From the NCBI GenBank assembly GCA_902399975.1, contig CABOHA010000004.1, forward strand, positions 62,001-126,000: a stretch of DNA of 64,000 nucleotides, in the 5' to 3' direction. The notes under the pieces are model-generated. The model made no database searches and was not told the DNA's origin. It saw nothing but the letters and a program-made list of their open reading frames with translations. Within the stretch, counting starts at the first letter, position 1; every line of letters starts with the position of its first letter. Made by a program: the position numbers and the translations under genes. Shown piece after piece: positions 40,976 through 48,241 of the stretch. The DNA comes from Coriobacteriaceae bacterium (GTDB lineage Bacteria > Actinomycetota > Coriobacteriia > Coriobacteriales > Coriobacteriaceae).

Positions 40976-42094
40976 TTACTCGTGCCATAAAACACGATCT
41001 CGAATGTACTCGCCCAGCATGGGCACGGTAAAACGGACGAGGCCGTATCCGGCGGCCTCGATGACGCGCTCGCGAATCAGGCTTGCGCGGTATTTGCTCG
41101 CCCAGCTCTGGGTGCGGTCGCAGCGCTCAATGATATCCGCCATACGCGTCGGCTTGCCCTCGTCAACCGCCATGGCCTCGATAAAGAGACGCTGTGGGGT
41201 GCGCAGCCCGTAATACAGAGGCGCGTCAACCGCTTCGTAGAACTCGGAGACGGCATCCGCATGGCCATCCTCGACATCGCGCCTTTCAATGACTTGCGAG
41301 CCACGCCGGACAGCAGACCGCCATATGTAATATCCCACCAGCTGAACCATATAGGGATGCCCCATGCTCTTGCGCGCCGCAAGGTCCGCGGTCTCCGCAT
41401 CAATATAAAAACCAGCGCGCTTGATCGTCTGGATATACGAATCGCGCACCTGGGGCAAAGAAATCGCCCCCAACGTACGCTGCTGGGCACGTCGCAAAAA
41501 CGTCACGCTCGGCTCTTCGAGCAAATCGTCAACCATGCTGGGCAAGCCGGCAAAGACCAGCGCAAGACCGCGTTGCTCGCTATCGGGCAAGCCCGTGGCA
41601 TCCTGATCTCCGAGCACCTGCTGATAGAGAACGGCGAGAGCCGCCAGTTCCTCGATAGACGCAGATTGAGCCTCGTCAATCGCAAACAGGATGCCCTTAC
41701 CTGGACCGAGTTTCTTGAGACGTTCGTTGACCAGCCCCCGCAACGTCTCGCCTTTTGCCCGCGCCGCCTCAACCGACATTCGGCCAAATGACGGACCAAA
41801 CTCCATCGACGTCACAACGGGTTTATTCGAGCGAAGCGCGTCGGCCAAGCGGTCGCATAAACCAAGCGAAGCGGAATCGGAGACAACCGCCCATCCGCGC
41901 TCACTGGCGAGACGCTGCAGCTCCCGCAGGAGAACTGTTTTGCCACAGCCGCGGTTTCCTGTAATGAGCATGAGTCTGCCCGGCGCTCCGGCACCGTTAT
42001 CGAGCCCTTCCTCAAAATCTTCGATGACCGACTCGCGACCGATGAGTATCGGAGGTCGCTTACCAGCCGTTGGCTTAAAGGGATTTGGATTCAT
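40976..42094 (-). CDS. AAA ATPase with C-terminal winged helix (copy 2)
   Basis: 372 residues from ATG at 42094 (GGAGGCCGAC upstream). Walker A GNRGCGKTVLL near residues 46-56, Walker B ILFAIDEAQS near residue 135, LALVFAGLP as in copy 1, wHTH-like end (MADIIERCDRTQSWASKYRASLIRERVIEAAG). It follows copy 1 over the full length (FLRRAQQ is shared exactly). On the same strand as UvrA and just upstream of it, with R5 between. Its promoter holds three 10-bp direct repeats. A link between the two ATPases and UvrA is inferred only from position. Confidence 0.75.
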   Translation of the reverse strand: MNPNPFKPTAGKRPPILIGRESVIEDFEEGLDNGAGAPGRLMLITGNRGCGKTVLLRELQRLASERGWAVVSDSASLGLCDRLADALRSNKPVVTSMEFGPSFGRMSVEAARAKGETLRGLVNERLKKLGPGKGILFAIDEAQSASIEELAALAVLYQQVLGDQDATGLPDSEQRGLALVFAGLPSMVDDLLEEPSVTFLRRAQQRTLGAISLPQVRDSYIQTIKRAGFYIDAETADLAARKSMGHPYMVQLVGYYIWRSAVRRGSQVIERRDVEDGHADAVSEFYEAVDAPLYYGLRTPQRLFIEAMAVDEGKPTRMADIIERCDRTQSWASKYRASLIRERVIEAAGYGLVRFTVPMLGEYIRDRVLWHE

Positions 42095-42130
42095 GTCGGC
42101 CTCCTCGGATTGGCAAACGCTGGTAATAGT

Positions 42131-42160
42131 TATACCAACTTATACCGAGTTATACCAACT
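42131..42160. repeat. Three 10-bp direct repeats upstream of AAA ATPase 2
   Basis: TATACCAACT, TATACCGAGT, TATACCAACT in tandem, spaced by one helical turn, 37 bp before the start codon of AAA ATPase 2 (read on the minus strand as GGTATAA units). They may be binding sites for the ATPase or another regulator, or overlapping -10 boxes. Confidence 0.6.
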
Positions 42161-42163
42161 GAA

Positions 42164-42192
42164 TGTGACAAAGGGACTGTCCCTTTGTCACA
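42164..42192. repeat. 29-bp palindrome R6 overlapping the stop of the TetM-like gene
   Basis: Same sequence as R3. The stop codon TGA of the TetM-like gene (42188-42190, minus strand) lies within it, in the same position as in trmL (ATG-TGA). Confidence 0.8.
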
Positions 42193-44191
42193 TGTGGCCG
42201 AAAAACTCGGCGTCGGCGGGGCGATAGGGGCGGAAGGTGGCGGGATCGCCGTTTACGTGTGCCACAGCGGATACGTCGTACCATTTGACCGTATAGCCGG
42301 CGCCGTGGGCGCAAAAGACCGAATCGGGCGTGTTGGGCAGATCGGCCTCGGGCTCGTAGGCGGCCGCCTCGATGACGCGCTCGGCATCATGGCAAGCCGC
42401 ATAACCGGCGAACTCCAGGTACAGATGTCCGCGGCCGCTCGTGTAGGCAGCCACCTCCAGCGCGTAATCCTGCACCTCGGATGCCGGCACGCGGCCCACA
42501 AGCTTCGCCCGGTCACCCGTCATTGCCGGCGGCTCGTACTCGGCACCCATGCGCGTGGCATCCGAAAGCGCCCTGCCCACGCACTCCCCCGGCACCTCGA
42601 GCTCAAAGCGATACCACGGCTCCAACAGCACCGCCGCGCCGGCCTCGCGCGCCTGCATCAAACCCTGGCGAATCGCGCGGTATGTTGCCTGACGAAAGTC
42701 ACCGCCCTCGGTGTGTTTGGCATGCGCGCGGCCGCCCGTGAGCGTAATGCGCACATCGGTGATGGGCGAGCCGGTCAACACGCCCAGGTGGTCGCGCTCC
42801 ATGGCGTTGGTGAGTGCCAGACGCTGCCAGTTAAGGTCGAGCTCGTCGGTCGAGGTCACGGTGCCAAACTGCACGCCCGAACCTACTGGCAACGGCTCCA
42901 GGCGCAGGTGCACCTCGGCGTAATGGCGCAGCGGCTCAAAGTGGCCCACACCCTCGACCGGCTGCGAGATAGTCTCCTTATAGAGAATGCCGCCGGGCTC
43001 AAACTCGACCGCAAGGCCAAAACGATCGGCCAGCACGCGCTGCACGACCTCGAGCTGCACGGTGCCCATCAACTGCAGGTGAATCTGCTCAAGATGCGTA
43101 TTCCAGCTTACGCCGAGCATGGGATCTTCGTCCGCCAACTCAGTCAATGCTTTGAACACCGTATGGACGTCGTGTTCGCCCGGCAGCACCGTATAGGTGA
43201 GGACTGGCGCAATGACGGGCGCATCGCCCGCGGACTCCGCGCCCAGGGCGTCCCCTGGGCGAACGTGCGCAAGACCCGTCACGGCGCAGATGCCGCCAGC
43301 GGCAACTTCCTGGGCAAGCTCGTACTTCTCTCCGTTATAGATGCGCACCTGATCGACCTTTTGCTCCCATGCCTCGGCGCCGGAACGTCCGTCAATCATC
43401 TGTTTGGCATGCAGTGTGCCGCCGGTCACTTTAACCCAAGCCAAGCGCTCGCCACGAACACCTCGGCTGACGCGATAGACGCGCGCGGCGAACTCCGGGG
43501 CCCACGCCTGTTCACGCATCAGCGTGCACATGCCATCCAGCAGCTCGCCCACGCCCTGGTCCTTGAGCGCCGAGCCGGCAAAGCAGGGAAAGAGCTTGCG
43601 CTCGACAACCATGCGCGACAGCGTTGCGACAGAAAGCTCGCCCGTCTCAAGAAACTCATCGAGCGCCGCCTCGTCCAACGCAGCAGCGTCCTCCTGAACG
43701 GCACCACCCGCCAACAGTTCGTTGGCATCCAGGCAGCCCTCGGAAAGACGCTGCCCAAGCTGTGTCAGCAAAACATCGCGGCCAGGATTCTCCAAATCGA
43801 TCTTGTTGATGAAGATGAACGTCGGGATGTCATAACGTGCAAGCAGGCGCCACAGGGTTTCGGTGTGCCCCTGCACGCCATCGTTGGCGCCCACAACCAA
43901 AATCGCGTAGTCGAGCGCGCGCAATGTGCGCTCTGCCTCGGCCGAAAAATCCACGTGACCGGGGGCGTCCACAAGCATGACGTGGGTATCTCCGTGGTCG
44001 AGCACGGCCTGCGACGAGAAAATCGTGATGCCGCGCTCGCGTTCGATAGCGCTGGTATCCAGGTGCGAGTCGCCGTCGTCCACACGGCCGCGCTTGCGAA
44101 TGCGACCTGCGTTGAACAGCATGGCCTCGGCCAGCGTAGTCTTGCCGGCATCGACATGCGCCAAGATTCCAACGACCGCTTGCTTCGACAT
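42188..44191 (-). CDS. TetM-like translation-factor GTPase (ribosomal protection family)
   Basis: 667 residues from ATG at 44191 (AGAGGAGAG upstream). EF-G-like layout: G1 GILAHVDAGKTTL, RERGITIFSSQ, G3 VDAPGHVDF, G4 NKID, then domains II to V (VQFGTVTSTDELDLNW, TYRAIRQGLMQAREAGAAVLLEPWYRFELEVP). TetM/TetO/TetW relatives release tetracycline from ribosomes; many anaerobe genomes carry divergent homologues of unknown role. The sequence differs clearly from what I know of TetM or TetW, so resistance cannot be claimed. The gene ends with ATG-TGA inside palindrome R6. Confidence 0.85.
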   Translation of the reverse strand: MSKQAVVGILAHVDAGKTTLAEAMLFNAGRIRKRGRVDDGDSHLDTSAIERERGITIFSSQAVLDHGDTHVMLVDAPGHVDFSAEAERTLRALDYAILVVGANDGVQGHTETLWRLLARYDIPTFIFINKIDLENPGRDVLLTQLGQRLSEGCLDANELLAGGAVQEDAAALDEAALDEFLETGELSVATLSRMVVERKLFPCFAGSALKDQGVGELLDGMCTLMREQAWAPEFAARVYRVSRGVRGERLAWVKVTGGTLHAKQMIDGRSGAEAWEQKVDQVRIYNGEKYELAQEVAAGGICAVTGLAHVRPGDALGAESAGDAPVIAPVLTYTVLPGEHDVHTVFKALTELADEDPMLGVSWNTHLEQIHLQLMGTVQLEVVQRVLADRFGLAVEFEPGGILYKETISQPVEGVGHFEPLRHYAEVHLRLEPLPVGSGVQFGTVTSTDELDLNWQRLALTNAMERDHLGVLTGSPITDVRITLTGGRAHAKHTEGGDFRQATYRAIRQGLMQAREAGAAVLLEPWYRFELEVPGECVGRALSDATRMGAEYEPPAMTGDRAKLVGRVPASEVQDYALEVAAYTSGRGHLYLEFAGYAACHDAERVIEAAAYEPEADLPNTPDSVFCAHGAGYTVKWYDVSAVAHVNGDPATFRPYRPADAEFFGHM

Positions 44192-44387
44192 GGCTCTCCT
44201 CTTATTGCAAGCCCATCGCACGTGGCAACGGGCACCCTCGTTCCACACTGGATGATACAATTTACGGGCCGGCGGGCGAAGCGGGCCCTATCCCCCGACC
44301 GAGCTCATCGCCCCGCGTTGCCGCGCGGCGATTTTCGTAGGTTCGCGCCTTACGAAAGCCGGCACCTCCCCTAACAGCGCAGCGACC

Positions 44388-44415
44388 AAAAATGGCCCCA
44401 CCCGGGGCCATTTTC
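44388..44415. terminator. Terminator after the acetyltransferase gene
   Basis: AAAATGGCCCC and GGGGCCATTTT pair around ACCC. It lies about 35 bp after the end of the gene at 44449-44937, with T runs in both directions. Confidence 0.82.
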
Positions 44416-44448
44416 ATGTACATGGATTGTTGATACGCGTCCCCGCTC

Positions 44449-44937
44449 TTATGCCTCGCGCAGCCAATCGAACGCGACGCGCGGCGTGCCGTCCGACACA
44501 TACACGACGCCGGCGCGCTCGAACCCCGCCTTCATGCTCGCGCCCTGCATGGGCAGGTTGTCCGCGTGCGTATCGATACGCAGATGGTCGGCGCGCTCCT
44601 TGGCAAAGGCAAACATCGCAGCCGCGATACCGTGCACGGTGCCGTCGGACGCCACGCGGTGCAGTACGGCGTACGGAGTGTCGCTACGCCACTGGCCGTC
44701 CTCGATGACGTCGTAGCACTCGTCCAGGCCCGGCAAAAAGGCAAACGTCGCCACCACGCGACCGTCGACTTCGCACACATAGCTGCCACCGGCGGCGATA
44801 TCGGCAGCCAGCTGCTCGGCAGAAGGCGTGCCCTCGGGCCACTGCGTGGCGTTGCCATGCGCACGCATAAAGGCGCGGGCCGCGTCATAGATAGCCATGA
44901 CGGCGGGAATGTCGGTATCGAGGGTTTTTCTGATCAT
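44449..44937 (-). CDS. GNAT-family N-acetyltransferase
   Basis: 162 residues from ATG at 44937 (an adjacent GTG is possible). MIRKTLDTDIPAVMAIYDAARAFMRAHGNATQWPEGTPS, the central strand VVATFAFLPGLD, then HRVASDGTVHGIAAAMFAFAKERADHLRIDTHADNLPMQGASMKAGFERAG. This matches the GNAT fold, with acetyl-CoA site and splayed strand, but the usual RxxGxG loop is weak. Substrate unknown. Confidence 0.82.
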   Translation of the reverse strand: MIRKTLDTDIPAVMAIYDAARAFMRAHGNATQWPEGTPSAEQLAADIAAGGSYVCEVDGRVVATFAFLPGLDECYDVIEDGQWRSDTPYAVLHRVASDGTVHGIAAAMFAFAKERADHLRIDTHADNLPMQGASMKAGFERAGVVYVSDGTPRVAFDWLREA

Positions 44938-45014
44938 CACGCGGCGACCTCACGTTTATTGGTATCACTTTGATTGAGCAATGATACCAACGTTTTGAGA
45001 AGGGCGCGAAGCAG

Positions 45015-45311
45015 ATGGGTAGCAAAAAGCGAGCCGCCTGGTCAAAAGCCAAAAGCGAGTTTTTAGGCGCTGCCACGGGCGGCGATATGAGCGACCTGTT
45101 TGCACGCGAAGACGTGCGCCGCGACGCACTAGACGCCGAGCGCGATGAAGCCTGGCGCTACAAGTCGTGCGAGCGCAAAAACCGTTACGACACGCGCGCC
45201 GAGGCCGAGGCAGTTATGGCCGACTGCGAAAACCGCGGACGGCGCGGTTTGGCCTGCTACAAATGCGAATACTGCGGCGGATGGCACCTGACGTCGCACC
45301 CTTGGAAATAG
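45015..45311 (+). CDS. Small zinc-ribbon protein
   Basis: 98 residues with a basic, charged N-terminus. The end CERKNRYDTRAEAEA...LACYKCEYCGGWHLTSHP carries Cys and His in a zinc-ribbon-like pattern (CxxC, H). I do not recognise a function; such proteins are common in actinobacteria. A GAAGGGCG-type SD lies 8-14 bp before the ATG. Confidence 0.65.
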   Translation: MGSKKRAAWSKAKSEFLGAATGGDMSDLFAREDVRRDALDAERDEAWRYKSCERKNRYDTRAEAEAVMADCENRGRRGLACYKCEYCGGWHLTSHPWK

Positions 45312-45359
45312 GCGCCACTTCGGCACGGCACTGACGGAGCGCCAGCTATCGCGCGCAAG

Positions 45360-46064
45360 CTACGGGCGCGGCGGCACCAAAATATCGTAACGAACGGCCT
45401 TGCCCGCAAGTTGATAGCTCGGCTTAACGCCGGCAAGCAGCGGTCCCTTTACCGGCCGCTTGATAACGACCTTGCGCGGGCGCGCCGCAAGCGCAGCTTT
45501 AACCAGCGTCTCCTCATCGGCACACGGCTGTTCCAAATGGTGCAAGAGTTGGAACTTCTTTTTCACCGCCGCGCTCTTGGTGCGCTCGGGAAACATGGGG
45601 TCCAGATACACCACGTCGGGAGCGGCAAGCTCGCCCTGCCCGATCAGCTCAGCTGTATGGCGAAGGCCGGCAATGCTGTCCTCGCCCGCATGTAAGTGCA
45701 TGCGCGCCACGGCGGCCGCAAGCGCCGAATCATCTGCCGCGCGATCCAGGGCATCCTGGAGCAGCGCCGCGATCACGCAGTCCTGTTCATACAGATCGAC
45801 GGTAAAGCCCGCTGCCGCCAGCAGCAGCGAATCCTCGCCAAAGCCTGCCGTGGCGTCAATCGCCCATGGTTGCTCGATGCCTTTTGTGCGCGCAGCCTTC
45901 ACCAGTAGCTCTTGCTGCAGACGGCCCTGCTTGAGCCGTGGAAGCATGCGGCCAAAATCGGCACGCAACTCCATCGCACCGTCGGTGAGCGTGAGGCCCT
46001 CGGGCTTCCCGATCAGCTCAAGCCCCGCGGCCCGAGCAACAGAAAAGGGATCGACGACGCCCAT
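45360..46064 (-). CDS. rsmJ: 16S rRNA (guanine(1516)-N2)-methyltransferase RsmJ
   Basis: 234 residues from ATG at 46064 (AAGGAG upstream). SAM-binding motif I DATAGFGEDSLLLAAAG, acidic loop VDLYEQDCVIAALLQDAL and catalytic VVYLDPMFPERTKSAAVKKK match RsmJ of E. coli, as does RKVVIKRPVKGPLL with YDILVPP at the end. It methylates helix 45 region of the small subunit rRNA. Confidence 0.88.
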   Translation of the reverse strand: MGVVDPFSVARAAGLELIGKPEGLTLTDGAMELRADFGRMLPRLKQGRLQQELLVKAARTKGIEQPWAIDATAGFGEDSLLLAAAGFTVDLYEQDCVIAALLQDALDRAADDSALAAAVARMHLHAGEDSIAGLRHTAELIGQGELAAPDVVYLDPMFPERTKSAAVKKKFQLLHHLEQPCADEETLVKAALAARPRKVVIKRPVKGPLLAGVKPSYQLAGKAVRYDILVPPRP

Positions 46065-46127
46065 GGGTACTCCTTAGCAAGCAAAGCGGATACGTGAGCG
46101 CCGCATGTGTCGGCACCCAATCGTCCG

Positions 46128-46271
46128 CTATTGTCCCACATGCGACATGGCCCACAGCATCCCAATGCAAAGCACCGCCATCAATCCCGTGCACACGGCA
46201 GCGATCACAGAATCGCTCATGCGCCTTCCCAACGATTGCGGCTCGCGCGCCTGCCCTGTTCCGTACATCAT
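46128..46271 (-). CDS. Small single-pass membrane protein, 47 residues
   Basis: ATG at 46271 directly follows AAGGAGGAGCC, an ideal ribosome site. The frame reads MMYGTGQAREPQSLGRRMSD, then a hydrophobic helix (SVIAAVCTGLMAVLCIGMLWAM) and SHVGQ-stop. It lies between rsmJ and the next gene. The strong SD and single helix support a real small protein. No homologue known to me. Confidence 0.55.
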   Translation of the reverse strand: MMYGTGQAREPQSLGRRMSDSVIAAVCTGLMAVLCIGMLWAMSHVGQ

Positions 46272-46500
46272 GGCTCCTCCTTAGACCAACTCCTTGTTAC
46301 ATCCTCATCATCGCAGCGCCGCACATGAGCTGCCATCGATTTGACTTACGTCCAGCTTTCCTTTTTGAAAGGTTGAGGTGCGCAGGCCTAAAGCGCTTTC
46401 AGACGCATGCGCCGCCGCGTTGAACTACAATGTGCTTCACCATATGTGCAGCACAGGGGGTACGCCAGATCGGCCGTACTCGTATCGAAAGGATCCAGCC

Positions 46501-46902
46501 ATGAGCTACGCTCGCAAGACACTCAAAATCCTTGCCCTCATTTACTTTGTTTTGGGTATCGCCAGCCTCGTCATCGCCGGCGTCGGCATCGCCCGAGGCA
46601 GTCTCGATTCCACGTACGGGCCGAACGCCATGCTCGCCGCGGCCGTACTTGTCATCAAGGGTCTTGTCGATCTTGCCGCAGGTGTTGCGGGCATCAAGGG
46701 CGCCAACAAGCCTTCGCAGGTGGATGGCGCGTTTAAGCTCGGCATCGTCGCCGCAATCGCCACGATTGCGCAGGCCGTGCTCACGCTTCCCGCGTTTGGC
46801 GGCGACGCCATCAACTTTGGCGCCTTTGTCATCGTGGTGTACGACCTGTTCTTTGTTCAGCAGGCGCACGCCGTCAAGGCCGAGAACAAGGACCGCCTGT
46901 AA
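46501..46902 (+). CDS. Small four-helix membrane protein
   Basis: 133 residues from ATG at 46501 (AAAGGA upstream). Four hydrophobic segments: LKILALIYFVLGIASLVIAGVGIA, MLAAAVLVIKGLVDLAAGVAGI, KLGIVAAIATIAQAVLTL and FGAFVIVVYDLFFV. No known function; similar four-helix proteins occur widely in Coriobacteriia and clostridia. Confidence 0.75.
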   Translation: MSYARKTLKILALIYFVLGIASLVIAGVGIARGSLDSTYGPNAMLAAAVLVIKGLVDLAAGVAGIKGANKPSQVDGAFKLGIVAAIATIAQAVLTLPAFGGDAINFGAFVIVVYDLFFVQQAHAVKAENKDRL

Positions 46903-46940
46903 GCGCTCGCTTCTCATAGCCTCTGCAGCCAAGCAACTAA

Positions 46941-46977
46941 AAAGGGCCGATCGCACATCTCCGCGGTCGGCCCTTTG
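46941..46977 (+). terminator. Terminator after the four-helix protein gene
   Basis: AAGGGCCGATCGC and GCGGTCGGCCCTT pair around a short loop, followed by TGC. The preceding A run allows two-way use. Confidence 0.75.
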
Positions 46978-46993
46978 CATTTGCCCAGATAAA

Positions 46994-47028
46994 ACCTGCC
47001 AAAATAAACCTGTCCCTTTTTGGTAGGT
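46994..47028. repeat. REP-like palindrome R7 touching the rlmA stop
   Basis: ACCTGCC...GGTAGGT with an inner AATAAACCTGTCCCTTTTTG, a third copy of the repeat found twice at 26275-26376. The rlmA stop codon TAA (47028-47030, minus strand) shares its last base. Confidence 0.75.
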
Positions 47029-47840
47029 TAGTGGCGGTACTCGGCGATGATGAAGTCGATGTCGGTTTGAAGGGTGTCCAGGTTTGCCAGGCGCTCTTTG
47101 TCGGCGGGGCGCGTGCGGTAGTAGTACGGCGTCATCTGGAACACCGCCTCGATATCGGCCTGCGTCTGGAGCGTAATGCTCGCAGACACCCGTTGCGTTC
47201 CCACCAACTCCAGCTCGGTCGTCTTCGGCAGCTTCTCGTCGTTGAGATATGGCGTGTCGTAGAGCACCTCCTTGAGCCCAAACAGATGCCGAGCACCCGG
47301 CACCACGGTGTAGAGCGAGCCCTCGGGTGCCAGCACGCGGGCAAACTCGCGCTCGTTAAAGGGGGCAAAGAGCTCGGTCACCATATCGAAGGCATCATCG
47401 GCCACGGGGATATCCTTCATATTGGCCACGAAATAGGTCGCATCGCCGCGCTTGGCAGCAAGGCGAACCATCTCTTTGCCCAGGTCGAAACCGTAAGCAT
47501 CCACGCCCGGTACCGCGCCCATGGCGCTGGTGTAGTAGCCCTCGCCACAGCAAATATCGAGCAAGGTCAGCTGCTTGCCCGTAGACACCCCGTGCTCTGC
47601 CGCCCACTCGTGCACCAGCTCGACCATCGCATCGCGCAGCGGCGCATAGTATCCACGGTTCAGAAAGTCGCGACGGCTGCGCGCCTGCGACTTGGGATCG
47701 CCCATGGAGTCACCGCTCTTGGACGAGCGCAGCAGATACAGATAGCCTTCGCGCGCACGGTCAAACCGGTGTCCGCCCGCGCATGCAGCACCGCGCTCGT
47801 CGTCCACCAACGGCTTATGGCAAACGGGACACAACAACAT
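47028..47840 (-). CDS. rlmA: 23S rRNA (guanine-N1)-methyltransferase RlmA
   Basis: 270 residues from ATG at 47840 (GGAGTTGCC upstream). Zinc ribbon Cys4, Cys7, Cys20, His24 with HRFDRAREGYLYLL, the RlmA signature. SAM motif LLDICCGEGYYTSAMG, then DMVTELFAPFNEREFARVLAPEGSLYTVVPG. It methylates G745 or G748 of 23S rRNA. In Gram-positives the target is usually G748, next to the tylosin site. The stop codon abuts palindrome R7. Confidence 0.88.
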   Translation of the reverse strand: MLLCPVCHKPLVDDERGAACAGGHRFDRAREGYLYLLRSSKSGDSMGDPKSQARSRRDFLNRGYYAPLRDAMVELVHEWAAEHGVSTGKQLTLLDICCGEGYYTSAMGAVPGVDAYGFDLGKEMVRLAAKRGDATYFVANMKDIPVADDAFDMVTELFAPFNEREFARVLAPEGSLYTVVPGARHLFGLKEVLYDTPYLNDEKLPKTTELELVGTQRVSASITLQTQADIEAVFQMTPYYYRTRPADKERLANLDTLQTDIDFIIAEYRH

Positions 47841-48241
47841 GGCAACTCCTTAGCGCGGACAACACAACGCCCACCATTGTCGCACGCCTTCCCCACCTAG
47901 TCATTGGGGACGTTCTTGAATGACTAGTCGTTTAAGAACGTCCCCAACGACTAGCCAGGAGTGTCCCCAGCTGCCGGCAGAAAAGGAACGTCCCTAAGTG
48001 CCGCAATGAGTGCTGCGACGCGCTCAGAATGGCAGCGTAGCGGTGGTATCATGCAAACATTCTAGGGCGCGATCTAATCGATCCGGACCAAGATGCCGCC
48101 CGCTCGGGCAGCCTTCGGCTGTTCCGCACCAGGACGGCTTACGCCAACAATCGACGCACTACCCGAAATGGACTTGCAAAGCATGTATGAGCAGTTCTGT
48201 ATACGGGCAGGCCGCCTTCGGTTCGGGAGGAAAAGGGTCGC
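47841..48241. other. Intergenic region with long palindrome R8
   Basis: 401 bp. CTAGTCATTGGGGACGTTCTT (47897-47917) pairs with AAGAACGTCCCCAACGACTAG (47934-47954) with one mismatch around a 16-base loop. A further GGAACGTCCC lies at about 47986. Upstream of the solute-binding-protein gene, GGGAGGAAAAGGG is its SD. No ORF with a proper start was recognised. The region may hold a promoter near GGTATCATGC (48046). Confidence 0.6.

Noticed and set aside
42188..44191. A proven tetracycline resistance gene
   Set aside because: Only the family is supported. Divergent TetM-like GTPases of unknown role are common in anaerobes, and no mobile-element genes are adjacent.
42110..44374. 754-codon open frame on the plus strand opposite the TetM-like gene
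   Set aside because: It has no family motifs and no plausible ribosome site. It is an antisense shadow typical of high-G+C genes; the GTPase motifs are all on the minus strand.
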